A stretch of DNA of 27,413 bases from a virus. The notes below the pieces were generated by a model, which was given only the letters and a program-made list of their open reading frames with translations, did no database searches and was not told where the DNA came from. The first letter of the stretch is position 1. Each line of letters opens with the position of its first letter. Below, piece after piece: positions 21,485 through 27,413 of this stretch. The DNA lies in IMG/VR virus record IMGVR_UViG_3300031951_000998, positions 1-27,413 of that record; one strand, written 5' to 3'. The translations under genes were made by a program, and so were the position numbers.

Positions 21485-21765
21485 TGAATAATTGCACATC
21501 AAGTTGTAAGACAAAAGATCACCAAAGTTATGCTGAATGTCTAAGGCAGAATACTCCAATGTTCGTAGGTGTGTCACCTACTAAAACTGGATGGGATCAA
21601 GATAAAGTTAAGAAGGATGAAAGAGAATTAAATAGTTATTACTCTGCAATTAAGCAGGGTATGGAACCAAGATCAACAAGGCAGAAAGATATTGATGCCG
21701 CAGTCTCACTTTCCGACAAAGCTGGTAAAGCATTTGACGGAATCAACCTAACCTATAAGGGGTAA
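21484..21765 (+). CDS. Hypothetical cysteine-containing protein
   Basis: The 93-residue protein has an N-terminal C-T-S-S-C-K-T-K-D-H-x-S-Y-x-E-C-L-R cluster, giving three cysteines and a histidine that could bind metal or form disulfides. The remainder is charged and helical (E-L-N-S-Y-Y-S-A-I-K-Q-G and K-D-I-D-A-A-V-S-L-S-D-K-A-G). The TAATG overlap with the upstream gene marks coupling. I have the impression that the S-C-x-T-x-D-H-x-S-Y-x-E-C-L-R opening recurs among aquatic phages, but I cannot give a function. Confidence 0.7.
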   Translation: MNNCTSSCKTKDHQSYAECLRQNTPMFVGVSPTKTGWDQDKVKKDERELNSYYSAIKQGMEPRSTRQKDIDAAVSLSDKAGKAFDGINLTYKG

Positions 21766-21768
21766 ACA

Positions 21769-21888
21769 ATGCCAATGGTAAACGGAAAGAAATTCCCATA
21801 TACAAAAAAGGGAAAAGCAATGGCTAAGAAAGCAGCCAAAAAATCAGGCGCAAAGATGGCTATGAAAAAGATGGGAAAAAAGAAATAA
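21769..21888 (+). CDS. Tiny lysine-rich protein
   Basis: This 39-residue protein is almost entirely Lys, Ala, Gly and Met after the first nine residues, so it is strongly basic. The stop overlaps the next ATG (TAATG). Likely nucleic-acid binding or packaged with DNA, inferred from charge alone. Confidence 0.6.
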   Translation: MPMVNGKKFPYTKKGKAMAKKAAKKSGAKMAMKKMGKKK

Positions 21889-22052
21889 TGAAAGAGACAG
21901 ATGATGGCGTAGTCTACGAGACTCGCCCAGATCTAAACGTTAAGTTGGATGTTTATCCAAACGCAGAACGCCAAGAGGAATCTAATCGTAAGTATATGAC
22001 CTACGATTCAATCCAAACTGGTTCTCCTGCTAAGGCAGCACCTCGCCAATGA
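21888..22052 (+). CDS. Small acidic hypothetical protein
   Basis: The 54-residue protein is unusual among the tiny genes here in being acidic at the start (K-E-T-D-D-G-V-V-Y-E-T-R-P-D-L). A D-V-Y-P-N-A-E-R-Q-E-E-S-N-R-K-Y stretch follows. It overlaps the upstream stop by one base and the next start by four (ATGA). Function is unknown. Confidence 0.6.
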   Translation: MKETDDGVVYETRPDLNVKLDVYPNAERQEESNRKYMTYDSIQTGSPAKAAPRQ

Positions 22053-22210
22053 AGAAATCAAAAGGCGCTAAGAAGGTTGCCAAAGTAATGAAAGAGTTTA
22101 AGAAGGGCCAACTGAATATTGGCAAGTCTGCCAAGAAGGTTAAGTCTAAGAAGCAAGCAATTGCTATTGCTCTTTCAGAGGCAGGAATGTCTAAGAAGAA
22201 AAAGAAGTAA
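22049..22210 (+). CDS. DUF6496-like basic protein
   Basis: This 53-residue protein has the pattern K-K-V-x-K-V-M-K-E-F-K-K-G-x-L, then K-S-K-K-Q-A-I-A-I-A-L-S-E-A-G-M-S-K-K, which matches what I recall of DUF6496, a short basic family of unknown function. The K-Q-A-I-A-I-A-L-S-E-A-G core is a likely helix. Both ends overlap neighbours (ATGA, TAATG). Confidence 0.75.
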   Translation: MKKSKGAKKVAKVMKEFKKGQLNIGKSAKKVKSKKQAIAIALSEAGMSKKKKK

Positions 22211-22362
22211 TGTCATCTGGTAGCTACAAGCGCCACGATGGTTTTAATCCAGTTCAGATTAAGAATGGAATGGTAGTTCGTCTTAATAAGAATGGATCTA
22301 TCAGAGCAGTATTAGGAAAGTATGGAGTATATGGCAAGCAAGAAGGATCCAAGACTCGCTAG
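22210..22362 (+). CDS. Small basic hypothetical protein
   Basis: The protein has 50 residues. It has beta-hairpin-like pattern N-P-V-Q-I-K-N-G-M-V-V-R-L-N-K-N-G-S-I-R. The start overlaps the previous stop by one base and the end overlaps the next gene by about 32 bases. Function is unknown. Confidence 0.55.
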   Translation: MSSGSYKRHDGFNPVQIKNGMVVRLNKNGSIRAVLGKYGVYGKQEGSKTR

Positions 22363-22597
22363 GGCGGGAGTATCTGGTTTTAATAAACCTAAGAGAACTC
22401 CTAGTCATCCTAAGAAAAGTCACGTTGTGGTCGCTAAAGAAGGATCACAAGTTAAAACTATACGCTTTGGACAGCAAGGCGTAACTGGTGATAGGAAACC
22501 AACTGCAAGACAAAAATCATTTAAAGCTCGTCACGCTAAGAATATTGCCAAGGGCAAGATGTCTGCAGCGTATTGGGCGGACAAGGTGAAGTGGTGA
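22331..22597 (+). CDS. Basic hypothetical protein of the tiny-gene run
   Basis: The 88-residue protein is strongly basic: K-P-K-R-T-P-S-H-P-K-K-S-H-V-V-V-A near the start and A-R-Q-K-S-F-K-A-R-H-A-K-N-I-A-K-G-K at the end, finishing A-A-Y-W-A-D-K-V-K-W. A strand I-R-F-G-Q-Q-G-V-T-G-D sits between. I chose the ATG at 22331 (M-A-S-K-K-D); an in-frame ATG at 22322 is also possible. Its conserved look suggests a shared phage family, perhaps binding DNA in the head. Confidence 0.7.
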   Translation: MASKKDPRLARAGVSGFNKPKRTPSHPKKSHVVVAKEGSQVKTIRFGQQGVTGDRKPTARQKSFKARHAKNIAKGKMSAAYWADKVKW

Positions 22598-22761
22598 AAA
22601 AGAAAGTAGCATTTTGGGATAAGAAGAACCCTAAGAAAACTTCTAAGAAATTAACACCAGCACAAAAGAGTGCTGCTAAAGCAAGAGCAAAGGCTGCTGG
22701 TAGACCATATCCAAATCTAATAGATAACGCAGCAGTAGCAAGAAAAACAAAGAAGAAGTAA
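22594..22761 (+). CDS. Small lysine-rich protein
   Basis: The 55-residue protein starts with GTG overlapping the previous stop (GTGA), with AAGG 7 bases upstream. It has K-K-K-V-A-F-W-D-K-K-N-P-K-K-T-S-K-K, then an Ala/Lys helix (Q-K-S-A-A-K-A-R-A-K-A-A) and a K-T-K-K-K tail. It is another highly basic member of the run and is probably nucleic-acid associated. Confidence 0.65.
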   Translation: MKKKVAFWDKKNPKKTSKKLTPAQKSAAKARAKAAGRPYPNLIDNAAVARKTKKK

Positions 22762-22771
22762 GGAGAGATAA

Positions 22772-23055
22772 GTGGCACTAGGTGTAGCAGGTACAACTCT
22801 TAGCGATGAGTTAAATCGCCTTGCCAATGGTGGCACTTATAGAGATCCTTCGGCAATGGTAGGAGAAGCATTGGCTGCTCGCCAATGGGCTGCTCAAAGA
22901 ACTGTTACCTTAACTGTTTCAGATACTGTTGGTGTTTTAAATCAGATTGCTGGTAATACTGATAAGTCTGCTTGGAAAGATTTTACTGGAGTTTGTAATC
23001 AACTAGCATCCAGTACGGGACTAGCTGCGGCAGCAGCATTAAGGTTGATATCCTC

Positions 23056-23059
<4 letters not shown>
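22772..23059 (+). CDS. Hypothetical structural-module protein
   Basis: The 95-residue protein starts with GTG, with AGGAG 6 bases upstream. It is helical with Ala-rich parts (E-A-L-A-A-R-Q-W-A-A and L-A-A-A-A-A-L-R-L) and a D-E-L-N-R-L-A-N-G-G-T-Y-R-D opening. Its end overlaps the next gene by 4 bases (TTGA). No family is recognised; position suggests a tail or fibre accessory. Confidence 0.65.
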
Positions 23060-24338
<1,279 letters not shown>

Positions 24339-24347
24339 ACTCACCTA

Positions 24348-24929
24348 GTGAAGGTAAACGATTTCTTTGACAAGGTTATAGTAATTAATCTTGATAGAAG
24401 AACAGATCGTATGGAAAAGCTAGCTCCTCAACTAGAGAAGTTAGATATCCAATATGAAAGATTTTCTGCAGTAGATGGTAAGCAACTTGGTATAGATCCA
24501 ATAGTCGCAGGGTTACAAAGTCATCTACAGGTAATGAAACAAATAGCAGGACAAAAAGTTTTAATACTAGAAGATGATGCTCAGTTCGTAGAAGACTTCA
24601 ATGAGAAGTTTGAAAAGGTAATGCAAACATTGCCTGAAGATTGGGATATATTTTATCTCGGAGCATTAGTTCCTAAAGAGGTTGGCCTAGTAAGAATGGT
24701 TAATCGTCATTGGGGTATTCAAGTATTAACAACAGGATCTCAAGCCTACTGTATAAATCCTAGTAGATTAGAATACTTCATAAATAAACTTGAAGATTAT
24801 AATTCCTATATAGATATCGGTCTAAGAGATTTTGCTAAAGATCTTAAAGCATATATAACACAGCCTAACTTAGTAGTACAATTCCCCTCGTACTCTGATC
24901 TACGACTTAAAGAGGTGAATGACTTTTGA
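24348..24929 (+). CDS. GT25-family glycosyltransferase
   Basis: The protein has 193 residues. It shows the GT25 hallmarks: V-I-V-I-N-L-D-R-R-T-D-R-M at 10-22, Y-E-R-F-S-A-V-D-G at 36-44, S-H-L-Q-V-M near 58-63, V-L-I-L-E-D-D-A near 71-78, D-I-F-Y-L-G and A-Y-C-I-N. The family includes LPS sugar transferases and the collagen beta-galactosyltransferases. Here the gene starts with GTG 10 bases after the collagen-like fibre gene, with only a weak ribosome site. Sugar and acceptor are unknown; the fibre is the obvious candidate. The stop overlaps the next gene (TTGA). Confidence 0.85.
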   Translation: MKVNDFFDKVIVINLDRRTDRMEKLAPQLEKLDIQYERFSAVDGKQLGIDPIVAGLQSHLQVMKQIAGQKVLILEDDAQFVEDFNEKFEKVMQTLPEDWDIFYLGALVPKEVGLVRMVNRHWGIQVLTTGSQAYCINPSRLEYFINKLEDYNSYIDIGLRDFAKDLKAYITQPNLVVQFPSYSDLRLKEVNDF

Positions 24930-25978
24930 AGGTAGCTGTCTATACGATTGCTAAGAATGAAGCAAAGCACGTCAAACGTTGGTTTGACTCAGCAAAGGGA
25001 GCAGATTACTTTTTAATCTGTGACACTGGTTCAGAAGATGATACTGTTAAGATCGCTAAAGATCTAGGTATTAATGTAGTTGAATGTGCAGTAGATCCTT
25101 TTAGATTTGATGTGGCAAGGAATTATGCACTTGCTTCATTACCACTAGATGTTGACTGGTGTATCGCATTAGATATGGATGAGATGCTAGTCGGTGAGTG
25201 GAGAAGTGAATTAGAGAAGGCTTTAGCAGATGATGTTGATAGAGCCTACTATAGATTCATAACAGACTTTAATGAAGATGGAACTCCTAAGCACGAGTTT
25301 GATGGCTTTAGAATCCATAGAAGAAAGAATGTTTATTGGTCCCATCCAGTTCACGAGGTGCCTAGAACATACGGTAAGAAAGAAGTAACTAAGAGATATA
25401 ATATAGAGGTTTGGCATAAACCAGATAACTCTAAGATTAGAAGTTACTACCTACCGATGTTAGAGATGGCAGCAGAGGAAAATCCTGAGCCAAGAAATCT
25501 TTACTATCTTGCTAGAGAATATTATTACAAAGAGAATTTTGAGAAGGCGTTAGAAGTATTTAAACGCTATGTTGAGATATCAAAGTTTCCAGCAGAAAAA
25601 GGATTTGCACTTCGCCTTATGGCAAAGTGTGATCCAGCAAATGCTGAGGAATACTTAACACAAGGCACTGAAGTATATCAAAGTAGAGAAGCAGTCTTAG
25701 CACTTGCTAATTACTACTACGAAAAGAAACAGTGGAAAGAGTGCAACTATTCATCAAAGGTTGCATTTGGTATCACAGAAAAAACCACAGGCTTTATGAG
25801 TGAATCTTGGGCTTGGGGTCATATGGCTGCAGATCTAGTTGCAGTCTCAGCTTGGCAATTAGGTAACTGGAAAGAAGCATATAAGTTCGGAAAGATTGCT
25901 CTTAAGTTAAGCCCTAACGATGAGAGATTAAAAAAGAATATGCAATTCTATAAGGAGAAAATGAATGGCAACGTTTAA
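24926..25978 (+). CDS. GT2-family glycosyltransferase with C-terminal TPR-like repeats
   Basis: The 350-residue protein starts with TTG. The N-terminal GT2 domain has A-K-N-E-A near 8-12, D-T-G-S-E-D-D-T at 33-40, A-R-N-Y-A, and the metal-binding D-M-D-E at 82-85, with W-S-H-P-V-H-E near 138-144. From about 185 it becomes helical, with repeated Y-Y-L-A-R-E-Y-Y and A-L-E-V-F-K-R-Y units resembling tetratricopeptide repeats, which could hold an acceptor protein. It overlaps the GT25 gene by 4 bases and the next structural gene by 14. It probably adds a sugar to a virion or host protein. Confidence 0.87.
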   Translation: MKVAVYTIAKNEAKHVKRWFDSAKGADYFLICDTGSEDDTVKIAKDLGINVVECAVDPFRFDVARNYALASLPLDVDWCIALDMDEMLVGEWRSELEKALADDVDRAYYRFITDFNEDGTPKHEFDGFRIHRRKNVYWSHPVHEVPRTYGKKEVTKRYNIEVWHKPDNSKIRSYYLPMLEMAAEENPEPRNLYYLAREYYYKENFEKALEVFKRYVEISKFPAEKGFALRLMAKCDPANAEEYLTQGTEVYQSREAVLALANYYYEKKQWKECNYSSKVAFGITEKTTGFMSESWAWGHMAADLVAVSAWQLGNWKEAYKFGKIALKLSPNDERLKKNMQFYKEKMNGNV

Positions 25979-26861
25979 TGAAATGGTCAACGAGGTAAAG
26001 ACCAATCTGCAAGGTTACACCTTGAAGCAAGATCGCCTGACCTATCTTAACGCTGCAATTAATAGCGTTGCTACAAGTATGGTGGTGGGTTCATCATCTA
26101 ACCTAGCTAAAGGTCCTATTGAAATTGATGATGAGTTAATCTGGATTGATAACTTCAGTACTGCATCTAATACTCTAAACGTAGCACCAGGCTTTGGTAG
26201 AGGATATCAAGGATCTACACCTACATCACACGCTCAATATGCTCAAGTAACTTTATCTCCATCATTTCCTAGAATCTCAATTAAGAAAGCTATCAACGAT
26301 ACTATCAACTCTTTGTATCCTAGATTGTGGGCAGTAGATTCATTTACCTTTACCTTTAATGCAAGTCAAACTACATATGCACTACCAGATGATCTAGAAC
26401 AAATCTTGTTTGTATCTTGGCAGACTACTGGTTCATCTAAAGAGTGGCTACCAGTTAATCGCTGGAGAGCAGATGGTATGGCTAATATCGCTACCTTTAA
26501 TAGCACTAACACAATTAATATTTATGAGAACATACAACCTGGTAGAACAGTTCAAGTTTATTACACTACCACTCCAGATACTTTAGAAAATAACTCTGAT
26601 GATTTTGCTGATGTAACTGGACTTCCTGAGTCATCTCAAGATGTAGTAACACTAGGTGCAGCCTACAAGTTACTATCCTTTGTGGATTCAGGAAGAATAT
26701 CTTTAACCTCAGCAGAGTCAGATCTTGCAGATTCTAAGATCCCTTCAGGAGCTGGCGCTAATAATTCTCGTTATATCTACGCTTTGTATCAACAAAGACT
26801 TAACGAGGAAGCACTTAAACTGCAAGACAAATATCCTATTAGGCTACACTACGTACGATGA
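25965..26861 (+). CDS. Adaptor / head-tail connector-like protein
   Basis: The 298-residue protein has an N-terminal helical segment (M-V-N-E-V-K-T-N-L), a small beta domain with I-E-I-D-D-E-L-I-W-I-D-N (about 51-62), then helix I-N-D-T-I-N-S-L-Y-P-R-L-W and a strand-rich C-terminus. Y-A-L-P-D-D-L-E-Q-I-L-F-V-S-W near 140-155 is typical of tail-tubular or head-tail adaptor proteins of phages. AGGAG lies 7 bases before the ATG. The family name is uncertain; its size and order support a structural role. Confidence 0.55.
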   Translation: MATFNEMVNEVKTNLQGYTLKQDRLTYLNAAINSVATSMVVGSSSNLAKGPIEIDDELIWIDNFSTASNTLNVAPGFGRGYQGSTPTSHAQYAQVTLSPSFPRISIKKAINDTINSLYPRLWAVDSFTFTFNASQTTYALPDDLEQILFVSWQTTGSSKEWLPVNRWRADGMANIATFNSTNTINIYENIQPGRTVQVYYTTTPDTLENNSDDFADVTGLPESSQDVVTLGAAYKLLSFVDSGRISLTSAESDLADSKIPSGAGANNSRYIYALYQQRLNEEALKLQDKYPIRLHYVR

Positions 26862-27286
26862 ACAAACGGTTACCTAATAAGAAATGTAGTACTTGTAAAA
26901 AGAAAAAATATCTTAAAGATTTTTCTAAAAATAAAAATAGACCAGATGGTAGACATAGTCAATGTAGAGTATGTAGAAGTAAGTACAAACCATCACCAGA
27001 AAGTTTAAAGAAAAATAGAGAAAGATTAAGAGTCTGGAACAGGTTTAAAATATCTGGATTTACTCAAGAAGATTTTGACAGTAAGTTAAAAGAACAGAAC
27101 TATAGATGTGCTATATGTGGCACTACTGATTCTGGTAGATCTGATTGGTGCGCTGATCACGATCACAAAACAAAACAAAAACGAGGAGTCCTATGTCACA
27201 AATGCAATACAGGCTTAGGACTGCTACAAGATGATATAGATATCTTGTGTTCAGCAATAGACTATCTAAAACACTACACCAAATAG
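26858..27286 (+). CDS. Endonuclease VII-like HNH nuclease
   Basis: The protein has 142 residues. An N-terminal zinc knuckle (C10, C13, C36, C39) precedes a recombination endonuclease VII domain: C-A-I-C-G at 84-88, D-H-D-H at 100-103 and C-H-K-C-N-T-G-L-G at 113-121, with Asn117 in the position of the T4 enzyme's catalytic Asn. Such enzymes resolve branched DNA before packaging, or act as homing nucleases. It overlaps the adaptor gene by 4 bases (ATGA). Packaging clean-up fits the location among virion genes; a mobile homing gene is the alternative. Confidence 0.85.
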   Translation: MNKRLPNKKCSTCKKKKYLKDFSKNKNRPDGRHSQCRVCRSKYKPSPESLKKNRERLRVWNRFKISGFTQEDFDSKLKEQNYRCAICGTTDSGRSDWCADHDHKTKQKRGVLCHKCNTGLGLLQDDIDILCSAIDYLKHYTK

Positions 27287-27299
27287 AGTAAGGAAAGAA

Positions 27300-27413
27300 A
27301 TGACCCGCAAGTTCTCGTCTATCAGCGTTGAGTCAACGCTTGCATCTGGTATATCAAATAGCCAGACAACTTTAACTGTTGCTAGTGGTACGGGTTCAGC
27401 ACTACTTGGTGGT
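27300..27413 (+). CDS. Start of a structural protein, right-edge partial
   Basis: Only the first 38 residues are present: M-T-R-K-F-S-S-I-S-V-E-S-T-L-A-S-G-I followed by S-Q-T-T-L-T-V-A-S-G-T-G. AAGGAAAG lies 5 bases before the ATG. The Ser/Thr-rich opening is typical of tail or fibre proteins. It resembles a small beta-strand stretch in the adaptor-like protein, where V-V-G-S-S-S appears before a similar segment. Confidence 0.65.
   Translation, partial: MTRKFSSISVESTLASGISNSQTTLTVASGTGSALLGG

Overview
The window looks like part of the genome of a tailed double-stranded DNA phage of low GC content. Terminase, portal, scaffold, N4-gp56-type capsid and fibre genes follow one another in canonical order. 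No ribosomal, tRNA, integrase or CRISPR locus was recognised. An actinobacterial, probably freshwater, host is inferred: the lysozyme-like protein has the W-C-L / W-T-R-E-S / S-A-Y-G-I-A-Q pattern common in Actinobacteria, and base composition is that of small-genome aquatic actinobacteria. This host call is an inference and was not tested by any search.

Layout. (1) Positions 1-2149, rightward: the tail of a DUF1599 (Nmad1-like) gene, a sigma-like DNA-binding protein, a beta-class DNA methyltransferase, a PD-(D/E)XK-like nuclease and an FmdB-type zinc ribbon, tightly packed and ending at hairpins at 2189-2263. (2) Positions 2292-6575, leftward: a dense cassette of about 16 small genes, many joined by ATGA or TAATG overlaps. 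From its promoter end it encodes an ArdA-like antirestriction protein, small acidic or membrane proteins, a run of zinc-knuckle microproteins, a secreted transglycosylase-like enzyme and a C5-cytosine methyltransferase. (3) Positions 6576-7355: a 780-base gene-free divergent region with a candidate leftward promoter, repeated TCGGACA elements of 9-bp period, and a GC-rich block that can fold into hairpins with a pseudoknot. (4) Positions 7356-27413, rightward: the virion module. It holds a basic protein, terminase, portal, a 1568-residue virion protein, two long structural proteins, scaffold, major capsid protein, a run of tiny basic proteins, beta-rich fibre or baseplate proteins, a collagen-like fibre, two glycosyltransferases, an adaptor-like protein, an endonuclease VII-like nuclease and the start of another structural gene.

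How the parts fit. Regions 1 and 2 appear to handle nucleic-acid modification, evasion of restriction, transcription control and cell-wall attack. Region 4 builds and fills the particle. The most interesting proposal is that the threonine-rich collagen-like fibre (23406-24338) is glycosylated by the GT25 and GT2-TPR enzymes directly behind it, since family GT25 includes the collagen galactosyltransferases. Other leads are the zinc-microprotein cassette, the direct-repeat operators or iterons, and two candidate pseudoknotted RNAs (7104-7245 and 19552-19593). All functional calls come from reading translated motifs; no database search was run.
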